Shown here in pieces: positions 11,188 through 22,020 of a stretch of DNA of 64,000 nucleotides. This DNA is from Lycorma delicatula. Its lineage: Eukaryota > Arthropoda > Insecta > Hemiptera > Fulgoridae. The DNA lies in NCBI RefSeq assembly GCF_047948215.1, contig NC_134456.1, positions 55,383,959 through 55,447,958 of the forward strand, written 5' to 3'. The notes under the pieces were generated by a model that worked only from the letters and a program-made list of their open reading frames with translations, did not search any database and had not been told where the DNA came from. Position 1 is the stretch's first letter; each line of letters opens with the position of its first letter. Both the position numbers and the translations under genes were made by a program.

Positions 11188-13923
11188 TTTTTTTTTTGTC
11201 TTCAGTCATTTGACTGGTTTGATGCAGCTCTCCAAGATTCCCTATCTAGTGCTAGTCGTTTCATTTCAGTATGCCCTCTACATCCTACATCCCCAACAAT
11301 TTGTTTTACATACTCCAAACGTGGCCTGCCTACACAATTTTTCCCTTCTACATGTCCTTCCAATATTAAAGCGACTATTCCAGGATGCCTTAGTATGTGG
11401 CCTATAAGTCTGTCTCTTCTTTTAACTATATTTTTCCAAATGCTTCTTTCTTCATCTATTTGCCGCAATACCTCTTCATTTGTCACTTTATCCACCCATC
11501 TGATTTTTAACATTTTCCTATAGCACCACATTTCAAAAGTTTCTAATCTTTTCTTCTCAGATACTCCGATTGTCCAAGTTTCACTTCCATATAAAGCGAC
11601 ACTCCAAACATACACTTTCAAAAATCTTTTCCTGACATTTAAATTAATTTTTGATGTAAACAAATTATATTTCTTACTGAAGGCTCGTTTAGCTTGTGCT
11701 ATTCGGCATTTTATATCGCTCCTGCTTCGTCCATCTTTAGTAATTTTACTTCCCAAATAACAAAATTCTTCTACCTCCATAATCTTTTCTCCTTCTATTT
11801 TCACATTCAGCGGTCCATCTTTGTTATTTCTACTACATTTCATTACTTTTGTTTTGTTCTTGTTTATTTTCATGCGATAGTTCATGCGTAGGACTTCATC
11901 TATGCCGTTCATTGTTTCTTCTAAATCCTTTTTACTCTCGGCTAGAATTACTATATCAACAGCAAATCGTAGCATCTTTATCTTTTCACCTTGTACTGTT
12001 ACTCCGAATCTAAATTGTTCTTTAACATCATTAACTGCTAGTTCCATGTAAAGATTAAAAAGTAACGGAGATAGGGAACATCCTTGTCGGACTCCCTTTC
12101 TTATTAGGGCTTCTTTCTTATGTTCTTCAATTGTTATTGTTGCTGTTTGATTCCTGTACATGTTAGCATTTGTTCTTCTATCTCTGTATTTGTACCCTAA
12201 TTTTTTTAAAATGCTGAACATTTTATTCCAGTCTACGTTATCGAAAGCCTTTTCTAGGTCTATAAACGTCAAGTATGTTGGTTTGTTTTTCTTTAATCTT
12301 CCTTCTACTATTAATCTGAGGCCTAAAATTGCTTCCCTTGTCCCTATACTTTTCCTGAAACCAAATTGGTCTTCTCCTAACACTTCTTCCACTCTCCTCT
12401 CAATTCTTCTGTATAAAATTCTAGTTAAGATTTTTGATGCATGACTAGTTAAACTAATTGTTCTGTATTCTTCACATTTATCTGCCCCTGCTATCTTTGG
12501 TATCATAACTATAACACTTTTTTTGAAGTCTGATGGAAATTCCCCATTTTCATAAATATTACACACCAGTTTGTATAATCTATCAATCGCTTCCTCACCT
12601 GCACTGCGCAGTAATTCTACAGGTATTCCGTCTATTCCAGGAGCCTTTCTGCCATTTAAATCTTTTAATGCTCTCTTAAATTCAGATCTCAGTATTGTTT
12701 CTCCCATTTCATCCTCCTCAACTTCCTCTTCTTCCTCTATAACACCATTTTCTAATTCATTTCCTCCGTATAACTCTTCAATATATTCCACCCATCTATC
12801 GACTTTACCTTTCGTATTATATATTGGTGTACCATCTTTGTTTAACACATTATTAGATTTTAATTTATGTACCCCAAAATTTTCCTTAACTTTCCTGTAT
12901 GCTCCGTCTATTTTACCAATGTTCATTTCTCTTTCCACTTCTGAACACTTTTCTTTAATCCACTCTTCTTTCACCAGTTTGCACTTCCTGTTTATAGCAT
13001 TTCTTAATTGCCGATAGTTCCTTTTACTTTCTTCATCACTAGCATTCTTATATTTTCTACGTTCATCCATCAGCTGCAATATATCGTCTGAAACCCAAGG
13101 TTTTCTACCAGTTCTCTTTATTCCGCCTAAGTTTGCTTCTGCTGATTTAAGAATTTCCTTTTTAACATTCTCCTATTCTTCTTCTACATTTTCTACCTTA
13201 TCTGTTTTACTCAGACCTCTTGCGATGTCCTCCTCAAATATCTTCTTTACCTCCTCTTCCTCAAGCTTCTCTAAATTCCACCGATTCATCTGACACCTTT
13301 TCTTCAGGTTTTTAAACCCCAATCTACATTTCATTATCACCAAATTATGATCGCTATCAATGTCTGCTCCAGGGTAAGTTTTGCAGTCCACGAGTTGATT
13401 TCTAAATCTTTGCTTAACCATGATATAATCTATCTGATACCTTCCAGTATCGCCTGGCTTTTTCCAAGTGTATATTCTTCTATTATGATTTTTAATTTGG
13501 GTGTTGGCAATTACTAAATTATACTTCGTGCAAAATTCTATAAATCGGTCCCCTCTTTCATTCCTTTTGCCCAGCCCGTATTCACCCACTATATTTCCTT
13601 CCTTGCCTTTTCCAATGCTTGCATTCCACTCTCCAACTATTATTAAATTTTCATCTCCTTTTACGTGTTTAATTGCTTCATCAATCTCTTCGTATACACA
13701 CTCTACCTCATCATCATCATGGGCGCTTGTAGGCATATAGACGTTAACAATCGTTGTCGGTTTAGGTTTTGATTTTATCCTTATTACAGTGATTCTATCG
13801 CTATGCGTTTTGAAATACTCCACTCTCCTCCCTATCTTCTTGTTCATCACGAAACCTACTCCTGCCTGCCCATTATTTGACGCTGAGTTAATTACTCTAA
13901 AATCACTAAACATATTCTATAAC
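11188..13923 (-). mobile_element. RTE-clade LINE, 5'-truncated, near full coding length
   Basis: A 2.7-kb minus-strand element holds the endonuclease and RT of an RTE-type LINE. It ends at its 3' side with GAAGACAAAAAAAAA (plus-strand T run at 11188-11197). A possible target duplication, AATAAACA, lies at 11180-11187 and again at 13924-13931. The 5' end is cut inside the endonuclease domain. Three further 3' fragments of the same family occur at 30618-30978, 53979-54110 and 56850-57372, and high similarity by eye suggests fairly recent activity of the family. The coding region is described in the next entry. Confidence 0.92.
11202..13913 (-). pseudogene. RTE endonuclease-reverse transcriptase polyprotein, one stop codon
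   Basis: One reading frame of about 904 codons is interrupted only by a TAG at 13173-13175. The piece upstream of the stop (13173-13913, 246 residues) is the endonuclease without its N-terminus. It keeps the IDYI and DSDHN motifs, but the usual GDWN reads GEWN at about 13635. The piece downstream (first Met at 13079, 625 residues) has RT fingers (RKAPGIDGIPVELL), motif A (TFIDLEKAFDNVDW), motif B (GVRQGCSLSPLLFNLYM) and a long C-terminal domain ending RESWRAASNQSND. The catalytic FADD box reads FAVD at about 11957-11968, through a single GAT-to-GTT change. The protein would make a cDNA copy at a nicked chromosomal target. This copy is dead through the missing N-terminus, the stop and the lost Asp. 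The class is sure; the species of element is not. Confidence 0.92.
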
Positions 13924-14001
13924 AATAAACATATTGTTTAAAATTAATGTACTTAATTGATCAGTGATGCATTTTTAACCGGTTTATCAGTTTATTTTCA
14001 A

Positions 14002-14405
14002 TTTTTTTTTTGTTATAGATGAGTCTGATAAATGTCATTTTCGCATCCCCCAAAAATGGGGGAGTGTTGGACTCGCAAGGGTTCGGCTAAATGTTATTAA
14101 GAGCCTATGTGTATCCGCACCTTACCGACTAAAACTCCTATCTCACCGTTTTCCCCTTCCGAGGCCGGTCCTGTAATTAAGCATTGCACGGCGCCAGGAG
14201 ATGCCTTTAGGCTCCAGGGGTCCAGAGTCCCCGCGCTGCATCACCGTCCCTCATCTGCACAAGTGCAGACGCACGACGGCTCCACACGGGGTTATCCTGC
14301 GCCCCTTCACCATCAGGTCACTTTCTTCACCCGAGTCTCATATGCAACTCTCATTCGTTGCTGGGTGATCTTCAGTCCTCTTACTGATCTGGGTCCTAAA
14401 TGAGG
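14002..14405 (-). mobile_element. LINE 3' UTR fragment with poly(A), minus strand
   Basis: This GC-rich segment stands out from its AT-rich surroundings. On the minus strand it ends in a 10-base A run (plus-strand T run 14002-14011), as expected for a LINE 3' end. It contains a TTTTAGTCGGTAAGGTG word and an AACACTCCCCC word, wording I associate with R1- and Jockey-type 3' UTRs. The 98-residue plus-strand frame at 14107-14403 is probably a by-product of base composition. It could be the 3' end of the R1-type element at 18340-21400, split by the I-group LINE, but the thumb and C-terminal coding parts that should lie between are not present. Confidence 0.55.
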
Positions 14406-14934
14406 CTCTATCCTATACTCTAGCTATTATCAATTTACATTAGACATAAAATAGATTTATGATCCCTGTAGGGATATGTGTAATATATGATATTCTTTCT
14501 TATGAAAGATATTGGTTGAAAAATAGTTTGTACGTATAGGAATGCTTAAGGATTTTGTTAGGAATAGAGTTTTACTACATGACGTCATATCTGAGTACTT
14601 TTACAAATTCAACCGTCAACGGCTGATATATAAAATAAAATGGTTAACTTATTACATACCTATATTTACTGTCTGTTGAAGTGATATATTACAGGTGCTG
14701 GTTGGAAATAAGAAAAGCAATTTATTTTAAACCCATAATCGATGTGAATAATTACCATCGAGTAAATAGGTTATAAATATCACAAAACTACTAACATTTA
14801 TAGTTCTGATAATTGATCTGATTGTTTAACACAAGTGTATTTTTTGCACTAATTGTTCAATCTCGCTTTTTACTTATTCTTTTTTTGTACGATAAGACGA
14901 AGTTACTTCCGAAGTGCCTTTCTTATAGTCCAAA
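14406..14934. other. AT-rich interval, no gene seen
   Basis: Spacer between the LINE 3' UTR fragment and the first coding homology of the I-group LINE. It may include 5' junk or untranslated sequence of the latter, but nothing identifies it. Confidence 0.45.
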
Positions 14935-14949
14935 CAAAAATAATTAATA

Positions 14950-16830
14950 AAAATCAACATCCACGGAGGTGGACTGTTGAAAAGGCAGATTGGGATGGAT
15001 ATTATAAAGCCTTCCAATCGCAGTATGACGTCGGTGCGAACATCCTTGAGCAACTTTCCTCTTTTACGCCTATAATACTCGAAACAGCCAGCAGATATGT
15101 CCCAGAAACATCGGGCAATCCTAAACGTTCTTCCATTCCGTGATGGAATGATGATTGCAAACGTGCTATTAAGAATCGACGGCGGGCACTACGCAAATTC
15201 AATAATAGACCTACAACTGAACATCTAAATTTGTACCGCAGGGCTAGAGCGGGGTGCCGTCGGGTCTTCTTGAACGCTAAGAGAAATTCATGGACGAAAT
15301 ATGTGAACACCATCTCACGTACTACTCCCACGTCTACTGTGTGAAAAAAATCTATGCAATTTTCAGGTCGCCAAGGCAATCTATTCTCGGTCTCATCGAT
15401 GAAGGAGAACTCCTTACATCATCTTCGGCTGTAGCAAATACTTTAGCAAAATCTTTCCGCTCGGTATCTCTCACTTCGTCATATAGTAACGACTTTCAAA
15501 GGTACAAAACACAGATGGAAATATTGGCGTTACATATTGGTGTTTCGGTTGGTGAATTGAACACTCCATTCTTACTTAAAGAATTGTTGCACGCACTTAA
15601 GAACTCACGTGACACTTCCCCTGGACCAGACAACGTTCGCCTTTGTGTGCATTCACACCTTCCTAAATCAGCACTACAACTTCTTTTGAGTATTTACAAT
15701 GGTTTATTCTCCGTACAAGTTTTTCCGCCCGGCTGGTCAGGAGCATTTATTATACCACTACTAAAGCCTGGTAAAGACAAAACCTATCCCTCAAGCTACT
15801 TTAGCTAATTACCTAATAAGCTACTTATTTCTTTAACAAGCCTGTTGTGTAAAATAATGGAGAGAATGGTAAACCGTAAGCTTGCATGGTACTTTGAGAA
15901 ACATGGCTTTCTTTCTTCGAAGCAGTGTGGTTTCCGACAAGGGAGATCTTCCATTGACCATTTGGTGTCAATGGAGACAGCCATACAAAACGCCTTCCTG
16001 AACCGCCAACACCTTGTTGCTATCTTCTTCGATATAAAAAAGGCGTACGACACGGCCTGGCGACATGCATTCTTAACACCCTTAGGAGGTGGAAATCAAC
16101 GGCAATATGCTTGTTTTTATCCGGGAATTCTGAAATCACCAAACGTTTCGTGTTCGTGTAGACGATTCACTTTCAGACAGTGTCGTCTCGGAAAATGGAG
16201 TACCTCAAGGTAGTGTATTAATTGCCACCTTGTTTTCTGTGGCCACATACAGCCATTGCCAATTGTGTACATGCACTTTTCTCTTGTTCTCTTTTCGTTG
16301 ATGATTTTGCTATTTACGTTGCGAGCCGCTCTACACCCACTGCGGAGTGACTGATGTAGAACACTATATTTCCCCTTGAGGCTTGGTCAAGAACTATTGG
16401 TTTCACATTTTTACCCGACAAGACGAATTGTGTAGACTTTTCTCGGCTACGGAACCCTTCTAATCCGCGGGGTTTTCTGAACAGAGAGCTTATTGCTGTC
16501 TCTCCTTACGTCAGGTTTCTAGGTATGCTTTTTGATAGCTATTTTACCTGGATCAAACATATAAATGAATTGAGGACAAAATGTTCCAAACATTTAGATA
16601 TGATGCGGGTCCTTAGTAACACTAATTGGGGAGCCGATCGGTCATGTATGTTGCGTTTTACCTATTCCCTTTTTCGTTTCCTTTTGGATTGTGGTTGTAT
16701 CGCCTATTCTTCAGCTCGTCAAACCGTGCTTAAAATGCTGGAAGGGGTACACCGAAGAAAAGCATTCTTCGGCTTGCCACCGGTGCGTTTAGATCGAGCC
16801 CTATCGCAAGCTTACTTGTAGACACTGGCG
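14950..16830 (+). pseudogene. Reverse transcriptase region of I-group LINE
   Basis: Broken pieces appear in the order of a LINE ORF2. The endonuclease-RT linker is at 14950-15140, with a stop near 15142. Further linker, arginine-rich, runs to about 15360. RT fingers follow (SRDTSPGPDNVRL at about 15607, FPPGWSGAFIIPLLKPGKDK at 15722). Next come the palm entry (KIMERMVNRKLAWYFEKHGF, 15851), motif A (FFDIKKAYDTAW, 16027), motif B (NGVPQGSVL at about 16195, in another frame), the catalytic box as VDDFAIYVAS (16298-16327) and the thumb (FLGMLFDSYFTWIKHI, 16518). Unlike the other LINE copies here, the Asp pair of the catalytic box is retained. Frameshifts occur near 15345, 15800, 16075 and 16215. 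The reaction would be target-primed reverse transcription. It is inactive as it stands. Confidence 0.85.
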
Positions 16831-16976
16831 AGCCATCACTTTGTGATAGACGAGACCAGCTTCTGTTATCTTATTTTGCCTGTCTCAAAAGACAGCCAAA
16901 TCACCCAGCTTTTAACCCAGTTCTTAAGAATCCTAATGTAAGGAAATATGAGGACCGTCCACATTGTACTGCGTCT

Positions 16977-17872
16977 GTGGGTGTCCGTACACGACGTCTG
17001 CTGCAGCGTATAAATGTTGACACTCCCTCGTTCTTTCCACCATGTCCGTGCTCGAATCCTCCGTGGAGAATAAACCTTGTAAATTTTACATTTGACCTTA
17101 CAACATACGATCAACGATCAACACCACTTACTGTTTTCCGGCAGATGTTTCAGTTTATTCTCACCAAGTTGAACCCAGACACGGTGATATACACTGATGA
17201 CGGTAACGTTGGTTGTGCTTTTGTTATCAGTGCAAAGACTTATATGTTTTTCCTACCCGAAATTACGAGTGTGTTCACCGCAGAACTACTCGCTGTGAAT
17301 AGGGCTCTAAGTATCGTTAGCCCTAAATATAGGAGCATTCTTACTTGCAGTGACTCGTACAGTGCTCTCCAGGCGTTAGAAAACTTTTATTCCAAACATC
17401 CACATCCTGTCGTCATTGACATTTATGATAAAATCGCTGAGTTAGATAAACGCAACAGAGAGGTAGGTTTTTGCTGGATCCCTAGCCACGTTGGGATTCG
17501 AAGTAACGAGAGAGCAGATTCTGCGGCCAAAGAAGCGTGTATTCAACCTGCTTTCACCATCCGAATTACTACCTTTTATTTTATCAGTCGTGTAAAACAA
17601 TCACCGAGAGCAAGGTGGCAAAGTTACTGGGCGACTACCGTCGACAATAAACTCCGACGGCTTAAAGATTCAGTTTTGCCTTGGGGCTCCTCTGCCGGTT
17701 ACGTTTAGGACATACGAGGATCACACACGAATACCTAATGTCAGGAGAAGCCCCACCCCTATGCACACGCTGCAACTGCCGCATGACTGCGCATCATATT
17801 CTCGTGGACTGCATATATTATGCGGCGTTGCGACGTCAGTTTGATATACATGGAACCATCCGTGATATCTAG
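16977..17872 (+). pseudogene. RNase H domain and zinc knuckle of I-group LINE
   Basis: The 243-residue frame to 17708 contains a type-I RNase H with its catalytic residues visible: the first Asp in VIYTDDGNVGCAF, Glu in FTAELLAVNRAL, Asp in LTCSDSYSALQAL, then the His/Asp region in WIPSHVGIRSNERADSAAKEA. A frameshift just before 17708 moves the C-terminus to the next frame (17681-17872). There a CxxC-H-C knuckle (CTRCNCRMTAHHILVDC) is found, typical of the end of I-type ORF2. RNase H would remove the RNA strand of the RNA/DNA hybrid. The rest to 18335 is 3' UTR. Confidence 0.88.
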
Positions 17873-18344
17873 TGCAATAATAACGGAATTTTGGGCCGGA
17901 TGTTTCTCTTTTTGCATAGTACCAGGTTACTGTAAAGAGTTTAATATTATCATGTATGTTTTTCTGTAAGAAGATTTTTTTAATAATTTTAACCTTTACT
18001 TTCAATTTTGATTTTTTTGTTTCTATGTATTTAATTTTACTATCCAGGGAGGGGACTTTTGCACAACCCATTGAAATTAGTTAAGTGTTATATAGTTTCT
18101 TTATTCGAACTTTTTATTTTAACTTTTATGTGTTAACAACTTCGTCCGTGGTATTAGTTTTGAGTTTTATTTTGCCTTCTTGGCTTGTTTTAATAAATTT
18201 TTATTATATGATTAATATTACGTTTACACCTGATATACTTTAGTATTTTGGAGTTATTTTACCCGTTTATTAATAAAATTTCGGGCGCTGATAACGCCCA
18301 GGCGTTTTTCGCCCACAAACAAAAAAAAAACAAGGCTTGAAAGA

Positions 18345-18900
18345 TGTCTTTATATCAAGCCAGGTTCCAAACTACTTTGCCCTACCTACAGTCACAATCT
18401 CCGCTCCACCTTCTATTAAACTTATTGGAGCCAACTGCCTCCTTCTGCCATAGCCAAAACTTGGGTCTTCTCTAAGGCTAAATGAAGACCGCTCTCCTCC
18501 AACCAAGCATGTACCATCCGCATGGCCTCATTGCCCTTCCTCACCAATTCAGTCTCCGTTTTAGCAGCTATAACGAGTGACAAATCATCGGCAAAACCAG
18601 TCGGGTACACGCCCTCTGGATAATCCAGGGGGAGTACTCCAATCATAGGCTACATTCCACAAGGTTGGCCCAAACACTGAACCCTGGGGTACTCCGGCCT
18701 GCGTCTCAATCTGAATCTGGGCCCCCTCTGCACAGCCTATCACTACTACCTACACTCTTAAGTAATCTTGAATAAGGGCCGCAAATATGGGCTCACCCCT
18801 CTTCTCTTAAGTTCACTCAGGATCCACCCAAACGGCAGTGAGTTAAACGCTTTACTCACGTCCAACAAAAAACACTGCCAGGATAGACCTGATTCTCCAC
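18345..18900 (-). pseudogene. R1-type LINE RT palm fragment
   Basis: Motif A (LDVSKAFNSLPFGW near 18870-18830), motif B (GVPQGSVFGPTLWNVA near 18700-18650) and the catalytic box (GFADDLSLVIAA near 18610-18575) are seen in different frames. They are followed by HAWLEESGLHLALEKTQVLA and a TWLDIKTSF motif near 18365. The catalytic Asp pair is intact. A stop lies near 18382. The N-terminal fingers and the thumb are absent. Confidence 0.8.
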
Positions 18901-19059
18901 GTCCCATACGCAGCTTCATCAATCCATTTATCTTCATGAATCCATTTATCGCCGCCGACCAACATTTAGCCGTCCTCGCAAGTCCCGGTGAAAAAAAGAC
19001 ACGTCTATAAATGACACTCCATTTACGCGGACCAAGGTTGGTAACTCACCATTACTGAG

Positions 19060-19455
19060 TCAGATAAGTCCCAACTCCGCCATCACCTCCTCTTCTAAAA
19101 ATAGACCCTGTCTATCTGTTCCCCATGCAACATTCTTGGCTTTGAAGTCATCAGATATTACCACATCCTTACACACAACATTTCTCAGCCTACTCAACTC
19201 ATCCAGAGTCTCTTCAAAATCCCCTAAATCAACATTTGGGCCCCCTCTGCACAGCCCACTACACTGCAAACTTAGTGTGCATTCTAGTTTTACACTGCAA
19301 ACTAGAATGTCTGCAGTCGGTAGCCACACGTGCCCCAATCCGGCAACTTGTCTTACAATAGGAGTATTACTATTGAAACTACACACAGCCGCACTGCAAG
19401 TAGCATCATGCAGCCAACTATCATCCTGCATCTTCCTATCATTAGGCTCCGACAA
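19060..19455 (-). pseudogene. R1-type LINE endonuclease fragment
   Basis: A 131-residue frame carries an endonuclease stretch ending in SDDFKAKNVAWGTDRQG, which resembles the GDFNAKH.AWGS block of R1/TRAS endonucleases. The central Asn reads Lys here, one sign of decay. An internal repeat of the CSVKLECTLSLQCSGLC type arises from a local duplication near 19262-19310. The enzyme would nick the insertion site. Confidence 0.65.
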
Positions 19456-19496
19456 CTAGATCCACACCTCTACACTTAACAATTTCCATTATGGCA

Positions 19497-20960
19497 TCAT
19501 GAGAGGCTAAACTTTTTTTCATGTTTACTTGTAGTAAACTTACCATTTTTCTTTGCACATTGTACTCCTCCGATTTTGTATCCAACTTCACCACACATCA
19601 AATACATAGGATTTTTCTTATATTCTTTGGCCTTATCCAGCATCCTTGCATAAAAAACATATCCTCGACCTATCAGGACCGACACATCTGGCAGCTAAAT
19701 GCCCTCCCTCATGGCAACGAAAACATCTCACCTCAAAGTCACTCATTGCGATCCGGCACATTACCCATCCAACCTGCAATATATTCCGACAATATATCTC
19801 TATCAGACACGTCCAGCTCAAGATATCATGTATCAAGTCTATTTAATGAATATGGACGCCAGTTTACCTCTCATTTCTCTCGTAATTTTCACACCAGCGA
19901 GCTTCTCTTTGACCACGTTAACCTTCTCCACCGGCCCTCTTGGTCTTTTATGCAAAGCCTCACCACCTCCCTATTTAATTGATAATACTTCACTCAATTC
20001 CTCCTTACTAACCTCCTTTTTAATTTTTTTCAACAAGTCCGAATAAGAGGTAACCTGCTCCTTAAAACTATTACATTAAACCCCTCACTTCTGATCTCTT
20101 GCTCACCCTTAAGATCCATCACTCGTAACTTATTTTCCTCCATAAAAATCACCTTCTCATTTCGTCTTCTGTCCACCTACTCCAAAACCTTTTTACAATG
20201 CCAACCAGTACTGTTACTTACAGCCCCGTAAACAACATTTAATTTAAGCTGAGTGATCTTCCTTATGACCCGATATAGGTATTCAGCCACCAACCTCTCT
20301 CCCACAGATGTATCTACGACAATTGCATAGCAGGTCCCAACTTTTCTTCCTCAAGCTCACCCAATAATACCTCCGTTTGGCCCTTTTCCACCACCAATTG
20401 GCCTCGCTTCAATTTATCATTTCTCAACAGTCTTTTTAACGACATAGTGCGCTCTAAAATCCTCCTCCCATACTCCGTTTTAGAGTCTTTGGCTAGATCA
20501 AAAATATCGACAAAGTCGTCATTCGACACACCAAAAACCGATTCTTTCCTCTCCTCGCACTTCTCAAAAAACGAGGTAGGCCATCTCTTAATCATCAAAT
20601 CAGGAACCTCCTCTTCTAGTACTCCCTCCTCCACCTGGCCAAGCAGCCTCTTACTCTCAATCTGCGCAGTCTGGATAGCCGCGTCCACTGCACGACCACT
20701 TATAGCACCTCCACACGAATATCCAGAATCCGTCAACTCGATTATCTTTTTCAATAGCTCAGTAAGCCAGAGAGATCACTCCTTTATCTCCAACTTCGTG
20801 TTGACATTCGCACCCATTAATTTTGCCAACTTCGTGACCTGGACTACGACTTCCTCTAACGGCTGTTCAAGCGAACACGCCTCACCCGATGCTACCTCTC
20901 TATCATCAGTTTCTTTCCTACGCCTTTTCATCAGCCGATCCAACGACCTACTCGTTAATT
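19497..20960 (-). pseudogene. R1-type ORF1 (gag-like) with zinc knuckles
   Basis: The N-terminal part (20314-20754, 146 residues) is charged and helical, with a block ESVFGVSNDDFVDIFDLA and LAKDSKTEYGRRILERTM, followed by a broken region. The C-terminal part at about 19740-19560 has knuckles: CFRCHEGGHLAARC is a clean CCHC, followed by RICFLCKDAG and, after a break, a degenerate MCGEVGYKIGGVQC. LINE ORF1 products bind element RNA. Multiple frameshifts and stops make this inactive. Confidence 0.7.
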
Positions 20961-21437
20961 AAATTGCTCTTAGGCAATTTAATTAACACTCTAGTTGCCA
21001 CAGGTTACATCACAACAAAGGATACTCCTTCTTCCTCGCGCGGCAAAAACTTCAATTGCTCTCTAACAGGTGACCTAGGCAGACTCTTCCTCGGTCTGAA
21101 CCCCTGTTTCTCTTCCATGCTCTTAACACCAGCAAAATTACAATGTCGCCTTGAACTCTTCACAAAAAGTATTTTTCTTTAAATTCTGACTTCAAAAACG
21201 TGTTCAGGGCTCAATTCCGCGTAAATTGAGTACCCACTTGTCACTTTTTGAGGGGTGGTATCAGTGGATCGGAGAGACCGAAAATGTATCCACCAAAATC
21301 CGAGGTCGGATTTGGGTGACGGGGGGTCGGTATTCGTCGAGATACTGTAGGATTCGGGTACGGATCAAAGAATTCGGAAGTTATAAAAAAAGGAAATTCC
21401 CCTTATAATTCACCTCTAACACTTAGAAAATTTTCTC

Positions 21438-21550
21438 AAAACCCACGAAAATTTCGTGGGTTTTTTGAATTTTGCCTGGTGAGTTGAGAAAAGTTGGAGA
21501 AGTCCAACTTTTGCCTGGTGAGTTGAGAAAAGTTGGAAAAGTCCAACTTT
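21438..21550. repeat. Cluster of three hairpins including a 2 x 39-bp tandem duplication
   Basis: A 13-bp inverted repeat with a one-base centre lies at 21438-21464 (arm AAAACCCACGAAA). It is followed by two copies of a 39-bp unit (TGCCTGG at 21473 and 21512), each with an 8-bp stem AAGTTGGA/TCCAACTT around a 4-base loop. The cluster sits at the 5' side of the R1-type LINE. It might be that element's repeated 5' UTR, or independent. Confidence 0.85.
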
Positions 21551-21869
21551 TAGACGTAAACAACTGATGTCACTAATCTGCCTCAAATAAACAAATAACT
21601 TAGAAATTTTTTACTAAATTACCAGGTTATGTTGTCCTTTTATACACTGTTCCTTATGAAAGAATAAAATACTTTTTGAAAAATCACAATAACTAATCAA
21701 TCTGTCAACGAAAATTCTTAAAATTTCGCACACGTGTCCAGTAATAGTCTGCCAACATTTGCGTAATACGCAAGACAGAAAAGACAACCAAAAAATTTAT
21801 CAAAATTAGCCAAAAACGCTGATCAGTATTCAGCACGTATTACCACAGTATATTCACAAACTCGACTCC

Positions 21870-22020
21870 TTCTTTGGTGGTAGAGTTTCAATTAATCACA
21901 CTTCTCAGGACTGGTCGACCTGAGACTGTACAAGACTCTACTTCATTCACATTGATACATATCATCCTCATTCGTTCTCTGAACTAATACCTTACGGTGG
22001 TTCCGGTGACTAAAAAAAAA
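21870..22020 (+). repeat. SINE family S2, 5'-truncated copy b
   Basis: This matches the 3' two thirds of the SINE at 56547-56826, in opposite orientation. It runs from TTCTTTGGTGGT through TTTCAATTAA and GACCTGAGACTGTACAAGAC to ACGGTGGTTCCGGTGACTAA and a poly(A) tail at 22011-22020. Confidence 0.85.

Larger units (their letters stand above)
14935..18335 (+). mobile_element. I-group LINE with RNase H, 5'-truncated and frameshifted
   Basis: The element runs from the region after the endonuclease through RT, RNase H, a C-terminal zinc knuckle and a 3' UTR. The 3' UTR ends with a small stem (GGGCG..CGCCC near 18283-18312) and poly(A) at about 18319-18331. The endonuclease and ORF1 are missing. 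RNase H together with RT places it among the I, LOA, R1 or Tad lineages; the 3' CGCCC stem and CCHC tail lead me to the I group. At least five frame breaks occur. Confidence 0.85.
18340..21400 (-). mobile_element. R1-type LINE (gag, endonuclease, partial RT), decayed
   Basis: On the minus strand the order is gag-like ORF1 (20960 down to about 19500), endonuclease (19455-19060) and RT palm (about 18900-18345). The element is much shorter than a full R1: it lacks part of the endonuclease, the RT fingers and everything after the RT motif near 18370. Its 3' side stops within 10 bases of the poly(A) of the plus-strand I-group LINE. A hairpin-rich segment lies at its 5' side (21438-21550). Clade R1 is inferred from the ORF1 zinc knuckles and endonuclease style. 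Confidence 0.78.

Noticed and set aside
11174..13740. Plus-strand ORFs opposite the RTE LINE
   Set aside because: They are antisense shadows of the RTE coding frame, Ser/Phe-rich from the complement of Lys/Glu codons.
14107..14403. 98-residue plus-strand ORF in GC-rich DNA
   Set aside because: The segment is better explained as a minus-strand LINE 3' UTR with poly(A); the ORF has no domain.
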